Assembly (NCBI RefSeq): GCF_024359545.1
Contig: NZ_JAKQZG010000006.1
Location: forward strand, 1-64,000
Direction of reading: 5' to 3'
DNA: 64,000 nt
DNA from: Jiella marina
Lineage (GTDB): Bacteria > Pseudomonadota > Alphaproteobacteria > Rhizobiales > Rhizobiaceae
Below, piece by piece: positions 38,055 to 47,153 of this stretch. The number at the start of each line of letters is the position of its first letter. Within the stretch, counting starts at the first letter, position 1. The notes below the pieces were generated by a model that had not been told where the DNA came from, did no database searches, and saw only the letters and a program-made list of their open reading frames with translations. The position numbers and the translations under genes are program-made.

Positions 38055-38477
38055 ATGCGCTCCTGCCAGCCGTTTCTCGACATCGGTGCTTCGGCCTAGC
38101 GGGCTCGACGCGATGCGAATTGTCGTTTCCCGCGCCGCGGCTCGTCCAGTGACGCGCCAAGGCTGAAATTCCGTTCGTCCCACGAAATTGGGGCAAGTCG
38201 AGGGACTCGCAGCCGGTGCTCACCAACGGCGGACCGGCTTCTCAGCAACTCGCACGGCCGCCCCGGGGGATTTCCCGGGCAGCCGGACAAAACCGATGCA
38301 TACGTCCCAACGCTGGCTCTCTACACCAGGTCATGAGGTGAGACAAATCGGCGCAATTTGCGGGCGTCGTCATTTCGCTGGGCGTGCCGAAACGCGGCCT
38401 AGAACGAATGAAACCGAGCCTCTCCAATTCGTCATCCCGGCTCAAGGCCGGGATGACGACCGCAGAAGGGAGAGCGC
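38055..38477. other. Intergenic region between cysS and murA
   Basis: 423 bases between two minus-strand genes. Nothing gene-like is seen. It contains one hairpin repeat, listed separately at 38430. Confidence 0.45.
38430..38458. repeat. Palindromic REP-like hairpin
   Basis: A perfect 12-bp stem (38430-38441 with 38447-38458) around a 5-base loop, with the widely scattered core GTCATCCCGGC. It lies 19 bases downstream of the cysS stop on the minus strand's exit side and could act as its terminator. Confidence 0.7.
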
Positions 38478-40001
38478 TCAGCGCTTCACCTCCCAAGTGG
38501 TCACGCGCTCTCCGGTCTTGGGGTCCTTGCCGTCCTTGAGTTGGATGCCCTTGGCCGCCAGTTCGTCGCGGATGCGGTCGGCTTCAGCCCAGTTCTTGTC
38601 GCGGATCAGGGCAAGGCGATTATCCACTGCTGCGTTGATAAAGCTCGCATCGACATCGGGAGCTGTGACGTCGAACCCGAGAAGAATAAGAGTTTCTTTA
38701 ACTTGCCCGGCTGCGTTCAGGCGGTCTTCGTCAAAGATTGGATCGCCATCTTCTTCTGCAAACGGCTGCTCGGAACCTGATACCCACTCGTCCCAATGTC
38801 GGCCGAAAGCCTCATTCGAAAGTCGAGAGAGTTGAGAAAGCACAGTAGCCATATCGAGATCGTTCTTCAGCACCTCTACCAACTCGTAAGGCTCACTACC
38901 GTGATGCTCAGCTAGGTCAGCCGCTCGCTTAAATTTCCGCAGCAGGTTTTCCGCCTCCTCCAGCCGCCGCACCGAAAAGTCGATTGGCTCGCGGTAATGC
39001 GTCATCAGCATGGCAAGGCGCAGCACTTCGCCCGGCCATTTCCGGCCACCGAACTTTTCCGTTTCCAGAAGCTCCTGGATGGTGACGAAATTGCCTTCCG
39101 ACTTCGACATCTTCCGGCCTTCGACCTGAAGATAGCCATTGTGCATCCAGACCTCGGCCATCTTCTCGGTGCCGTGGGCGCAGCGGGACTGGGCGATCTC
39201 GTTCTCATGGTGCGGGAAGATCAGGTCGAGCCCGCCGCCATGGATGTCAAAGGTCTGGCCGAGCGTGGCCGCGCTCATCACCGAGCACTCGATGTGCCAG
39301 CCGGGGCGCCCCCGCCCCCAGGGCGAATCCCAGCCCGGCTCCTCAGGCGAGGAGAGCTTCCACAGGACGAAGTCGCCGGGATTCTTCTTGTGTTCGTCGA
39401 CCGCGACGCGCGCTCCGGCCCGCATCTCCTCGAGCTTTCGCCGGGACAGGCCGCCGTAATCCTCCATCGAGGTCACGTCGAACAGCACTTCGCCGCCGGC
39501 CTGATAGGCATGCCCCTTCTCAATCAGCGTCGCGATCATCGAGACCATGTCGTGGCCGTCGTCATGGCCGGAGACGAAGTCGGTCGCCCGCGGCTGATGG
39601 GTCGGCTCAAGATTGCCGAGTGCTGCCGCGTCCTTCTCGAACTGCGCGGCGGTGGTCTCCGTCACCTTGCGGATCGCCTCGTTCAGCGGCAGGTCCGGAT
39701 AGTCGCGCAGCGCCCGCGCGTTGATCTTGTCGTCGACGTCGGTGATGTTGCGCGTATAGACCACCCGGTCATCGCCATAGAGATGGCGGAGCAGGCGATA
39801 GAGCACATCGAAGACGATGACCGGCCGCGCATTGCCGATATGGGCGTAATCGTAGACCGTCGGCCCGCAGACATACATGCGCACCCGCCGATCGGCCTCC
39901 GGAATGGCGTCGTTCCGCCAGTCCAGCGGCCGGAACGCCTCCTTCTGCCGCGTCATCGTGTTGAAGAGCGTGAGGCCGCGAAAGCCGTCGTCCTTCGTCA
40001 T
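38478..40001 (-). CDS. cysS: Cysteinyl-tRNA synthetase
   Basis: 507 aa; ATG at 40001 with AAGGG 8 bases upstream. It charges tRNA-Cys. Class I signatures HIGN ([10 protein letters not shown]) and KMSKS (RKMSKSEGN) are present, with zinc-binding cysteine in [10 protein letters not shown] and the histidine in GWHIECSVM. The DALR-region segment (about 38641-38940, residues 355-455) has a G+C content near 52 per cent against about 65-70 per cent in the rest, and looks of different origin, while the ends look native. Confidence 0.96.
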   Translation of the reverse strand: MTKDDGFRGLTLFNTMTRQKEAFRPLDWRNDAIPEADRRVRMYVCGPTVYDYAHIGNARPVIVFDVLYRLLRHLYGDDRVVYTRNITDVDDKINARALRDYPDLPLNEAIRKVTETTAAQFEKDAAALGNLEPTHQPRATDFVSGHDDGHDMVSMIATLIEKGHAYQAGGEVLFDVTSMEDYGGLSRRKLEEMRAGARVAVDEHKKNPGDFVLWKLSSPEEPGWDSPWGRGRPGWHIECSVMSAATLGQTFDIHGGGLDLIFPHHENEIAQSRCAHGTEKMAEVWMHNGYLQVEGRKMSKSEGNFVTIQELLETEKFGGRKWPGEVLRLAMLMTHYREPIDFSVRRLEEAENLLRKFKRAADLAEHHGSEPYELVEVLKNDLDMATVLSQLSRLSNEAFGRHWDEWVSGSEQPFAEEDGDPIFDEDRLNAAGQVKETLILLGFDVTAPDVDASFINAAVDNRLALIRDKNWAEADRIRDELAAKGIQLKDGKDPKTGERVTTWEVKR

Positions 40002-40444
40002 GACAAACCCTTTTCCAGAGCGCGCCCTTTTCCAGAGCAGGCCCTTTTCTCGAACCGGCGGGATGCAGACGGGCCAGAACCGACCCGTCGTCTTTGCCCG
40101 CGGCACATACCGGATGTTTCCGGCCATGGCGATGCATGTTTCGGGTCGCCGTTTCTGCGTCGCGCCCCACGCCGGCTGGGAAGCCCCGGCAATACCCACG
40201 ATTCATGACCGGCCGAAACAGAACTTGTAGCCGTCACAAAGCTGAAACAATGGCGCCGCCAAAAGCGGATTTGACGAAAATTCTTACCAAATTTCAGAGG
40301 CTTCACTGTAACTCGGCGGACACGTCCACGCATCATTGGCGCAATGTTACCGCGCTAAGGAGGATCGGGTCAGTTTCGGTCTTCAAACTGGCGCAATTGG
40401 AGGGCTTCCCAGCAGAGCCCATGCATCACCACGGACCACATGCC
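40002..40444. other. Region upstream of cysS and the small conserved protein
   Basis: 443 bases between the divergent cysS and the small plus-strand gene; it should hold both promoters. The first part contains three 17-base tandem repeats, listed separately. No other gene. Confidence 0.45.
40008..40058. repeat. Three 17-base tandem repeats ahead of cysS
   Basis: The unit CCCTTTTCCAGAGC recurs with starts at 40008, 40025 and 40042. On the cysS (minus) strand each gives an AAAAGGG stretch, and the nearest is the ribosome-binding site of cysS. Confidence 0.7.
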
Positions 40445-40624
40445 ATGACCACCGACACTCTCGAATTCCGCTCCAAGCAAGAACGCGACAACGAGATCGA
40501 CCTCGTACGGAACTATCGCGACATCGCGATTCCGGCGATCGCGGCCGCCAGCCAGGCCTGCCGCAAGTCGACCAACGCCGCGAAGGCTCCGCTTGCGCGC
40601 ATCGCGATGACGCCGGCCGAGTAG
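40445..40624 (+). CDS. Small conserved protein
   Basis: 59 aa from ATG at 40445; earlier in-frame ATG at 40421 possible. Sequence starts TTDTLEFRSKQERDNEIDLVRNY, then an alanine-rich IAIPAIAAASQACRKSTN helix. No strong ribosome-binding site is seen, so the start is uncertain. It lies 8 bases from the end of the convergent SRAP gene. Function unknown. Confidence 0.6.
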   Translation: MTTDTLEFRSKQERDNEIDLVRNYRDIAIPAIAAASQACRKSTNAAKAPLARIAMTPAE

Positions 40625-40632
40625 GGCCGACC

Positions 40633-41274
40633 TCAGTCATCCGCCGCAGCAAATGAAAGGCGTCCCGCAATCGGGGCGTCCAGGATGTCGCCGATATCGT
40701 CCGGCCCGTTCGTCCGGCAGTCCAGCCAGCGCTCGTAGTCGCCGGGATCGACGATCACCGGCCTGCGCTCGCCAAGGCCGTGAAGCTCGGGTCCGGCCGG
40801 CGCAGTCAGGATCGCTGCCGTGTCGATCTCGCTGCCATCGCCTGCCATGTAGGGCTCGAATAGCCCGGCGATCGCAAAGACCTGCGCCCCGGCGAGGCTG
40901 ATCTCGAGGAGCTTCCCGGCGCCCTCGCCCGCCTGCCGCTTGCGGTGAAAGGCCGTCGCCGGCACGAGACAGCGGCGGTGTCGTAAGGCGCCGCGAAAGG
41001 CGTTCTTCTCCGCGACCGTCTCGGCCCGTGCGGCGAACATCACCGGCGGCGTGTCCTCCCCGCGATACCAGGACGGGGTCAGGCCCCAGCGCGCCAGCTG
41101 CGCATGGCGCCCTTCCCGCCAGACTTCCACCCGGCCTTCGCTGCCAGCCAGAACAACCAGAATCGGTTGCGTCGGCAGGATGCGCGGCCGCGGCGGAAAC
41201 GGATCGATCTCCTTGAGGCCGAAATGCTCGGCCAGCACCTCCGGCGAGCAGGTCAGGGCGAATCTTCCGGCCAT
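40633..41274 (-). CDS. SRAP (YedK/HMCES) family protein lacking catalytic residues
   Basis: 213 aa. SRAP proteins crosslink to abasic sites in single-stranded DNA through Cys2 and use Asn, Glu and His partners. The fold landmarks are here: LARWGLTPSW, ARAETVAEKNAFRGAL, RRCLVPATAF and RPVIVDPGDYERWL. But residue 2 is Ala (MAGRF for MCGRF), the usual Asn is Ala at 81 (FAARAET for INARAET), and the Glu of GFYEW is Arg111; only His165 of LHGLGER stays. So it cannot do the usual crosslink and may bind DNA only. Divergent from the Nudix gene by 73 bases. Confidence 0.88.
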   Translation of the reverse strand: MAGRFALTCSPEVLAEHFGLKEIDPFPPRPRILPTQPILVVLAGSEGRVEVWREGRHAQLARWGLTPSWYRGEDTPPVMFAARAETVAEKNAFRGALRHRRCLVPATAFHRKRQAGEGAGKLLEISLAGAQVFAIAGLFEPYMAGDGSEIDTAAILTAPAGPELHGLGERRPVIVDPGDYERWLDCRTNGPDDIGDILDAPIAGRLSFAAADD

Positions 41275-41347
41275 CTCGCGTCTCTCACCCTCTTTCGATT
41301 GACACCCGGCTTGGACCTGCACGTCGACGACCATATCTCGAAGGTCG

Positions 41348-41773
41348 ATGAGCGATTCCGCAAGCCCCCTTCTCGGCGTCTCGACCTGCCTCGTCTCGCC
41401 AGCCGGCATTCTCCTGGTCCAGCGCGGCAAACCGCCCTTTGCCGGCCTTTGGAGCCTCCCGGGCGGCGGCGTTCGCTTCGGCGAGAGACTTGAGGAAGCC
41501 GGCCGCCGAGAAGTCCGCGAAGAAACCGGCCTTGTCGCGGACTCTCTGACATTCATCACCTTTCACGAAGTCATCGACACGAGGTCCCATGCCGTCATCG
41601 CCGTCTTTGCCGGCAGGGTCGACGGGACGGTCGAACCGAAAGCCGCTGACGACGCCCGTGCCGCCGGCTTCCGCAGCTTGGTCGACATCCGCAGGTGCGA
41701 AGGCGAAGGTCTTACGACGCCGCGTCTCGCCGCGGTCGTCGAGCGCTGCTTGGCGGGCCTCGAGGTACCGTAG
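41348..41773 (+). CDS. Nudix hydrolase
   Basis: 141 aa. The Nudix box GGGVRFGERLEEAGRREVRE-ETG matches Gx5Ex7REUxEExGU, at about residues 38-60. The LPGGG start and LLVQRGKPPFAGLWSLPGG resemble ADP-ribose/NTP-type Nudix enzymes. Substrate unknown; oxidised or non-canonical nucleotide is plausible. It diverges from the SRAP homologue, sharing a promoter region. Confidence 0.9.
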   Translation: MSDSASPLLGVSTCLVSPAGILLVQRGKPPFAGLWSLPGGGVRFGERLEEAGRREVREETGLVADSLTFITFHEVIDTRSHAVIAVFAGRVDGTVEPKAADDARAAGFRSLVDIRRCEGEGLTTPRLAAVVERCLAGLEVP

Positions 41774-41896
41774 AGGCCGCTTTTCGCTCGCATTTTCATC
41801 AAATCCGATTGGTGGCTGTTGCCTGAACAGCGCAGGGTGAGGATTTCGGGCCACGCAGCGCACGCCGCGGCTTGCGTGACCTTTAACGAATGATGA

Positions 41897-42358
41897 ATGT
41901 TATTGCCCATGCGACCCAGACGACTCACTCACGCGATGGCGATCGCCGGCATGCTTCTCGTCGCCGGCGCGGCGCACATGCCCGCTGCCCACGCGCAGGA
42001 GGAAGAGGCGGCCGAGGAAGCCACGGAAGAGTCGCAACCGGCCGAACGGCCGAGCAATGCGCCCTATATGCGCCCCATGAGCCGGCTTGCGACGATCCTC
42101 GGATCGATGCATTTCCTTCGCAAGCTTTGCGGCGACGAGGAAGCCGGCGTCTGGCGGGACGAGATGAACACGCTGCTGGAGGCCCTCGCGCCGAGCGACG
42201 CCGATCGCCGGCACCTGATCGCGAGCTTCAACAGCGGCTATCGGGCTTTCGAAGCCACCTATCGCAGCTGCACGGATGCGGCGCGGGTGGCGGCGAATCG
42301 CTATCGCGAAGAAGGGGCGACCCTCGCGAGAGAGATCGGCTCCAGATATGGAGCTTAA
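41897..42358 (+). CDS. TIGR02301 family protein
   Basis: 153 aa. The signal peptide ends at HAQ near residue 34. An acidic linker EEEAAEEATEES follows, then the conserved TIGR02301 domain with YMRPMSRLATILGSMHFLRKLC, EAGVWRDEM and FNSGYRAFEATYRSCTDAAR, in which two cysteines may pair. Function unknown; restricted mainly to alphaproteobacteria. The start could also be at residue 5. Confidence 0.88.
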   Translation: MLLPMRPRRLTHAMAIAGMLLVAGAAHMPAAHAQEEEAAEEATEESQPAERPSNAPYMRPMSRLATILGSMHFLRKLCGDEEAGVWRDEMNTLLEALAPSDADRRHLIASFNSGYRAFEATYRSCTDAARVAANRYREEGATLAREIGSRYGA

Positions 42359-42458
42359 CGTTTGATTAGGGATCGCGCGAAAACGCGAGTCACTGCCTGC
42401 GCAATCATGCTAGGTCTTAACGAGGCGTGAAAGCGGCAAGGAAAATTGAGGGGGTCCG

Positions 42459-42719
42459 ATGATTGATTTGCAGAGTGCCGAACTGGACGAGATGATCCAG
42501 GCGGAAAAGAAGCAGGTGGCCCTCGAATACCACAACGAGGCCTGGGCCGACGGCATGTCGGACGGGATCGAGACGGAAATCCTGGCCGAGACCGCCATCG
42601 TCACGGCTTTGACGGAACTCGTGCGTCTTCATGGCGAAGACGACGTGCTGGACATGATGGAGACGCTTCGCAAGCGGCTGGAATTCGGGGAATTCCGCGC
42701 CGACCGGACGTTGCAGTAG
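42459..42719 (+). CDS. Small hypothetical protein
   Basis: 86 aa, ATG with GAGGGGG 6 bases upstream, so real. Helical and acidic: DLQSAELDEMIQAEKKQVALEY, then TAIVTALTELVRLHGEDDVLDMMETL. No recognised domain; probably a cytosolic helix bundle. 101 bases after the TIGR02301 gene and in the same direction. Confidence 0.75.
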   Translation: MIDLQSAELDEMIQAEKKQVALEYHNEAWADGMSDGIETEILAETAIVTALTELVRLHGEDDVLDMMETLRKRLEFGEFRADRTLQ

Positions 42720-42918
42720 CACGCGTCGCGATCGCCGCGCCAACCAGGCTCCGCCGCCGCTTCGAGCGCGGCAGCCGTTCGCCATTGGTACCATTTGGGC
42801 CAACGTCACCGGACCGGATTGCGATCCGGGAGCCGAGCCACGACATGGCGGCGTGGATAAGCTCACGTCGATTGGCACGAGATTTCAGGACACTCCAGGG
42901 CGAAGGGGACGAAGATTG

Positions 42919-43896
42919 ATGCGCCGATCGACGAGCATGCTCTTCAAGGCTGGCGTCTTCAGTCTGGCGGTCCTCGGCTCGCTTTCCGATGCCTCCGCCT
43001 TCTCGCTGTTCGAGGGCGAGGACGGCAGCGGTATCAGCAAGGAAGGCATCATCGCCGTGCCGCTCCCGCCGCTTCCCGGCACGGCCGCTCCGAGCGCCAA
43101 GCCGGACGCGGAGCCGAAGCCAGTGCAGGGGCCGCAGCTGCCCCGCGATGGTGGCGCGCGCGGCGCTTCCCCCGACCCCGGCGACGAGGCCGAGGGCACC
43201 GACCAGGGCGAGCGTCCCTTTCCGCCGGACGATCAGTCGACGGGAGCCATCGTCAAGCCCGCAGCGCCGGCAGACGACAAACGAGATGCAGATGCCGATG
43301 AAAAGAGCCCAGGCGCCGACGAGCGTGGAACGGGCGGACGGGTCAGGCCGGCCGCTGCCGGCGATGACGATGGACCGGCGGCGATTCGGGAAGATGGCGC
43401 GGAGGAACCGCGCCTCGCCACGCCGCTGCCCGTGGAAATCGGCCACGGTGAAGCGAATCTGCCGGCCCCCGTCCGCGACCTTCGTGCGAAGCTGATGGAA
43501 ATCGCCCGAACCGGCGATATCGAGAAGCTGCGTCCCTATATCGAGACGGGCGCGGACGGCACGGTGCTCAGCTTCGGCGCAGACATCGACGATCCGATCG
43601 AATTTCTGAAATCCGCCTCGGGCGACGGCGAGGGCATCGAGATCCTCGCGATCCTCCTGGAAGTGCTCGAATCCGGTTACGCCCGGACCGAACCGGGCTC
43701 GGAGAACGAGATCTACGTGTGGCCCTATTTCACCCAGGTCGATCTGTCGAAGCTGACGAAGCCGCAGCTCGTCGAACTTTTCGAACTGGTCACGGCGGGC
43801 GACTATCGTGCCATGCTCGATTTCGGCGCCTATAATTTCTACCGCGCGGGCATCACGCCGGAGGGCAAATTGCAGTTCTTCGTCGCTGGCGATTGA
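42919..43896 (+). CDS. Secreted protein with a low-complexity linker and conserved C-terminal domain
   Basis: 325 aa from ATG at 42919, chosen because a signal peptide (RRSTSMLFKAGVFSLAVLG) starts there and ends near SDASA. Residues about 45-170 are Pro/Asp/Ala-rich linker. The last 130 residues are well ordered: PVRDLRAKLMEIARTGDIEKL, DDPIEFLKSASGDGEGIE, YVWPYF and YNFYRAGITPEGKLQFFVAGD. This C-terminal block is conserved in rhizobia but of unknown function. Probably periplasmic. Confidence 0.75.
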   Translation: MRRSTSMLFKAGVFSLAVLGSLSDASAFSLFEGEDGSGISKEGIIAVPLPPLPGTAAPSAKPDAEPKPVQGPQLPRDGGARGASPDPGDEAEGTDQGERPFPPDDQSTGAIVKPAAPADDKRDADADEKSPGADERGTGGRVRPAAAGDDDGPAAIREDGAEEPRLATPLPVEIGHGEANLPAPVRDLRAKLMEIARTGDIEKLRPYIETGADGTVLSFGADIDDPIEFLKSASGDGEGIEILAILLEVLESGYARTEPGSENEIYVWPYFTQVDLSKLTKPQLVELFELVTAGDYRAMLDFGAYNFYRAGITPEGKLQFFVAGD

Positions 43897-43905
43897 CGGC
43901 CGCGA

Positions 43906-45270
43906 TCAGGCGAAGCGGCGCGCTGCCTCGCCGTGCCGAGCCCGCAGGTCTTCGAGATCGATGCCGACAGGCCGGCCATCCATAACCCGCCATTGTCCGC
44001 CGACCATCACGCGGTCGGCGCCCTGCGCGCCACACAGGACCAGGGCCGCGATTGGGTCGTGCGCGCCGGAAAAGCGCAACTCGTCCAGGGTGAAGAACGC
44101 GAGGTCGGCCTGCGTGCCGACGGCGATGCGTCCCAGTTCCGGGCGACCGAGACAAGCGGCCGACCCTTCGGTCGCGAGTTGGATCGCATCGCGCGCCGTG
44201 AAGGCCGAGGCGGAGCGATAGTTCAACCGCTGCACCATCAAGGCCGTGCGCAGTTCGGCAATCATGTTCGACCCGTCATTCGACGCCGAGCCGTCGACGC
44301 CTAGGCCGACCGGCGCACCGGCCTCCTGCAATTCGCGAACCGGGCAGAAGCCCGAGGCGAGGACTGCATTCGAGGCCGGGCAATGGCAGACGCCCACCTT
44401 GTGGCGGCCGAGCTTCCGGCATTCTTCGGTGGTGAAATGAATGCCATGACCAAGCCAGGTCCGCGGCCCGAGCCAGCCCACTTCCTCCAGATAGTCGAGC
44501 GGACGGCAGCCAAAGGTCTCTTCGCAAAAGCGGTTCTCGTCCTCGGTCTCGCCAAGGTGGGTGTGCAGCCGGCAGTCGTGCTTTTCGGCCAGAGCCGCCG
44601 TCTCGCTCATCAGCCGGCGCGTCACCGAAAAGGGCGAACAGGGCGCGAGCGCGATCTGCAACATCGCGGCTTCGGATCGATCGTGATAGCGGCCGATCAG
44701 CCGCTCGCTGTCGGCGAGGATCGTATCGGCGTCCTGCACGACGCTGTCCGGCGGCAGGCCGCCGTCCTTTTCCGAGAGATCCATCGACCCGCGCGTCAGC
44801 GTCACCCGGATGCCGAGCGCGGCCGCCTCTTCCACCTCGATGTCGATCGCATCGTCGAGACCGGCCGGAAACAGATAGTGATGATCGGCCGCGGTCGTGC
44901 AGCCGGACATCAAAAGCTCGGTCAGGGCCAATCGCGCCGCCAGCCGCATGCTGTCGGCATCGAGCCGCCCCCAGATCGGATAGAGGCTCTTCAGCCAGGG
45001 AAAGAGCTCCTTGTCGATCGCCTGCGGATGGGCGCGGGTCAGCGTCTGGTAGAAATGGTGATGGGTGTTGATCAGGCCCGGCAGGACCACATGGCGGGAG
45101 ACGTCGACCGTCTCGTCGACGAGCTCGCTCGGCTCCGCCCCAGCAGGAACGAGTTCAACGATCCGCCCACCGGCAACGACCACGCCGCCGCCAGCGCGTT
45201 CCGCCAGAATCGCCAGCGGGTTCTTCAGCCAAACGCGGCGAGTGGCGCCCTGCGGTTCGGATGCTGGCAT
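43906..45270 (-). CDS. Amidohydrolase, likely 8-oxoguanine deaminase
   Basis: 454 aa, start at 45270. Zinc-binding histidines in GLINTHHHFYQ, later HLGE at THLGETED, and GHGIHFTTEE, then the aspartate in GLGVDGSASND, show an amidohydrolase-superfamily deaminase. The GLINTHHHFYQTLTRAHPQ pattern resembles the Pseudomonas 8-oxoguanine deaminase group, which turns 8-oxoguanine to urate; a related hydroxydechloroatrazine hydrolase is a rival. Convergent with the upstream gene by nine bases. Confidence 0.85.
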   Translation of the reverse strand: MPASEPQGATRRVWLKNPLAILAERAGGGVVVAGGRIVELVPAGAEPSELVDETVDVSRHVVLPGLINTHHHFYQTLTRAHPQAIDKELFPWLKSLYPIWGRLDADSMRLAARLALTELLMSGCTTAADHHYLFPAGLDDAIDIEVEEAAALGIRVTLTRGSMDLSEKDGGLPPDSVVQDADTILADSERLIGRYHDRSEAAMLQIALAPCSPFSVTRRLMSETAALAEKHDCRLHTHLGETEDENRFCEETFGCRPLDYLEEVGWLGPRTWLGHGIHFTTEECRKLGRHKVGVCHCPASNAVLASGFCPVRELQEAGAPVGLGVDGSASNDGSNMIAELRTALMVQRLNYRSASAFTARDAIQLATEGSAACLGRPELGRIAVGTQADLAFFTLDELRFSGAHDPIAALVLCGAQGADRVMVGGQWRVMDGRPVGIDLEDLRARHGEAARRFA

Positions 45271-45411
45271 GGCAGGTCACCTTTGCTTGGGCGCACGGAG
45301 GGAAGACGGTCCCCCCTATGTGAAGCGGCACTGGCCCCCTCTGGCAATCCCCCAACTTGCGTGGCGTTGGCCATCGTCGAAGGACGTGGGAACGCGCTTG
45401 CACTAAAGCGC

Positions 45412-45431
45412 GTGCGTCCAATTGGACGCAC
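45412..45431. repeat. Perfect 20-base palindrome
   Basis: GTGCGTCCAA pairs exactly with TTGGACGCAC. Such palindromes are common parts of rhizobial intergenic repeats; a dimeric-repressor site is another reading. Confidence 0.6.
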
Positions 45432-45511
45432 AAGGGACGCTCTATCTTATTGAATCCACGCATCGTGCTTTCCGAAAATCGATTCCGATTTTCGGGCCGA
45501 TGCTGTAGCGC

Positions 45512-45649
45512 CCCTCACCCTGAGCCTGTCGAAGGGTGACTTTTGCGGACTTCGGACGATCAGATGCGCTCCGGACAATTGTCCACAGGTTCCCAGGCGA
45601 TCTGCAGCGGATTGCACTCCCTCGCCCTTCGATAGGCTCAGGGTGAGGG
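45512..45649. repeat. REP-like inverted pair
   Basis: CCCTCACCCTGAGCCTGTCG (start of a 24-base arm at 45512-45535) is inverted at 45626-45649 with one mismatch, 90 bases apart. Same AGCCTGTCGAA core as the pair inside ctaG. Confidence 0.8.
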
Positions 45650-45672
45650 AGTGCCGGTATGCCGCGGCTACC

Positions 45673-46464
45673 TCAAACCAAATCCCCGAGATCAAACGCC
45701 AGCACATCCTCAACAAACCCAATGAACCGATCCGCCTGATACTCCGCGATCTCTTTACCGATCTCCGGTGTCGCGTGCCGCGCATCGCCGACGACACCCT
45801 CGGCATTCAAATCGCCCGCCATCCAGCCGAAGCCGAGGCGGCCATGGGCGCGCAGATGGGTGTGGCGCTCGGACAGCGTCCTTTGAAGGGTGGGGAAATC
45901 CCGGATGGCATCGTTGCGCACGACGTCGGGATAGAAATGCTGCATCAGCGCCGTCTCGACCGCGCCGCCATGGATGCCGTGATCGATCTCGTCCGCCGGC
46001 AGCAGGCCTTCTGGATAGCCGAAGCGCAACCAGGAGCAGGTTCCGACCAGCATCTTGTGAGAACGGCGCAACTCCAGCGCGACCGTGTCCATCACCGGCG
46101 TGTTGCCGCCATGAGCGTTCACGATAACGAGCCGCCGGAACCCCGATGCGGCTAGACCTTCGCCGATCTCGATCAGCGCCTGGGTCACCGTCTTCCAGTC
46201 GAGGCTGAGCGTGCCGGGAAAGCCCGTATGCTCGGTCGATTTGCCGAAGCGGAATGTCGGCAGGAAGGTCACCGGTCGCGCGGCCGGCATCCGGGCAATC
46301 GCCAAATCCACCATGGCGTCGGCCAGAAGCGCGTCGGTTCCGAGCGGCAGATGGGGGCCGTGCTGCTCGACGGCGGCAATGGGCAGGACCGCAACCGCGT
46401 CGGCGAGCTCGGGGCCGGCGGCAGCCAGTTCGGCCGATGTCATCTCCTCGAAGCGGCGTCGCAT
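45673..46464 (-). CDS. Creatininase-family amidohydrolase
   Basis: 263 aa; ATG at 46464 with GAGGGA four bases upstream. Creatininase-fold metal ligands are visible: E and H in VEQHGPHLPLGTDA (with the Asp), HGGN in VNAHGGNTPVMDT, and E in GGAVETALM. Relatives hydrolyse cyclic amides such as creatinine, or formylaminopyrimidines such as FAPy; which applies here is unknown. The divergent MarR gene 127 bases away may control it. Confidence 0.88.
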   Translation of the reverse strand: MRRRFEEMTSAELAAAGPELADAVAVLPIAAVEQHGPHLPLGTDALLADAMVDLAIARMPAARPVTFLPTFRFGKSTEHTGFPGTLSLDWKTVTQALIEIGEGLAASGFRRLVIVNAHGGNTPVMDTVALELRRSHKMLVGTCSWLRFGYPEGLLPADEIDHGIHGGAVETALMQHFYPDVVRNDAIRDFPTLQRTLSERHTHLRAHGRLGFGWMAGDLNAEGVVGDARHATPEIGKEIAEYQADRFIGFVEDVLAFDLGDLV

Positions 46465-46591
46465 CGGTCCCTCGTCGATCCCGTTCACGCCTTGATGCCC
46501 TGACCGAAGATATGTGGCAAGTCCTTGCATTGGCTGGACATCGCCCTTGCGCTCGACCATCTTGACGGTGATTCGCGATACGGGAGATCGG

Positions 46592-47056
46592 ATGGCGCGG
46601 AAAAGGAAGAAAGGCTCCGTCACGGGCCAGCTCGTTCTTGCCTCGCGAAGCGCCAGAACCGCCTTGATGCACGATCTGGATGCGCTGGGGCTTTATCCCG
46701 GCCAGGACAGCGTGCTGGTTGCGATCGGCGACGAAGACGGCATCACGCTCCGCGATCTCGCCGTGAAGCTCTCGGTCAAGCCGCCGACGGTGACGAAAAC
46801 CATTGCGCGGCTGGTCGCCCAGGGCCTCGTCGAAAAACGCGCTTCCGGCAACGATCTTCGCCAGAACCGGGCGTTCCTGACTGTGGCCGGGCATGCCGCG
46901 GTGGGCAATGTGAAGAAGGCCCAGAAATCCTTGGAGCGCCGGGCGCTGAAGGGTTTTTCGACCAAGGAGCGCAAGGCGTTCCGCAAGTATCTCCAGCGGT
47001 TGGGAGAGAATCTGGGGGCTTCCGCGGCCCCCGAGATATCCGACCCCGAAGGCTGA
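46592..47056 (+). CDS. MarR-family transcriptional regulator
   Basis: 154 aa, ATG with GGGAG six bases upstream. The winged-helix part reads ALGLYPGQDSVLVAIGDEDGITLRDLAVKLSVKPPTVTKTIARLVAQGLVEKRASGNDLRQNRAFLT in three pieces typical of MarR: dimer helix, recognition helix with TVTKTIARL, and wing with DLRQNRAF. The basic N terminus (ARKRKKGS) is added. It diverges from the creatininase-family gene and so likely represses it and itself. Ligand unknown. Confidence 0.9.
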   Translation: MARKRKKGSVTGQLVLASRSARTALMHDLDALGLYPGQDSVLVAIGDEDGITLRDLAVKLSVKPPTVTKTIARLVAQGLVEKRASGNDLRQNRAFLTVAGHAAVGNVKKAQKSLERRALKGFSTKERKAFRKYLQRLGENLGASAAPEISDPEG

Positions 47057-47078
47057 TGCTCCCGCACCCCGAGCGCTG

Positions 47079-47132
47079 AAAAAAGCCAGCCCTCGCCCCG
47101 GGGCTCCGCAAGAGCGGCATCGGGGGCGAGGG
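47079..47132 (-). terminator. Terminator of the aminotransferase operon
   Basis: CCCTCGCCCC at 47090-47099 pairs with 47123-47132, and on the minus strand a TTTTTT run (47079-47084) follows. It sits 20 bases past the aminotransferase stop and could also stop the MarR transcript. Confidence 0.8.
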
Positions 47133-47153
47133 TGATTGTTCGAGCGCTCAGGC

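Larger units (their letters stand above)
45271..45672. other. Repeat-rich intergenic region
   Basis: 402 bases with no gene. It holds a perfect 20-base palindrome (45412-45431), a rhizobial-type intergenic motif around 45474-45508, and an inverted REP pair (45512-45649). Likely a mosaic of intergenic repeats rather than a promoter alone. Confidence 0.6.
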
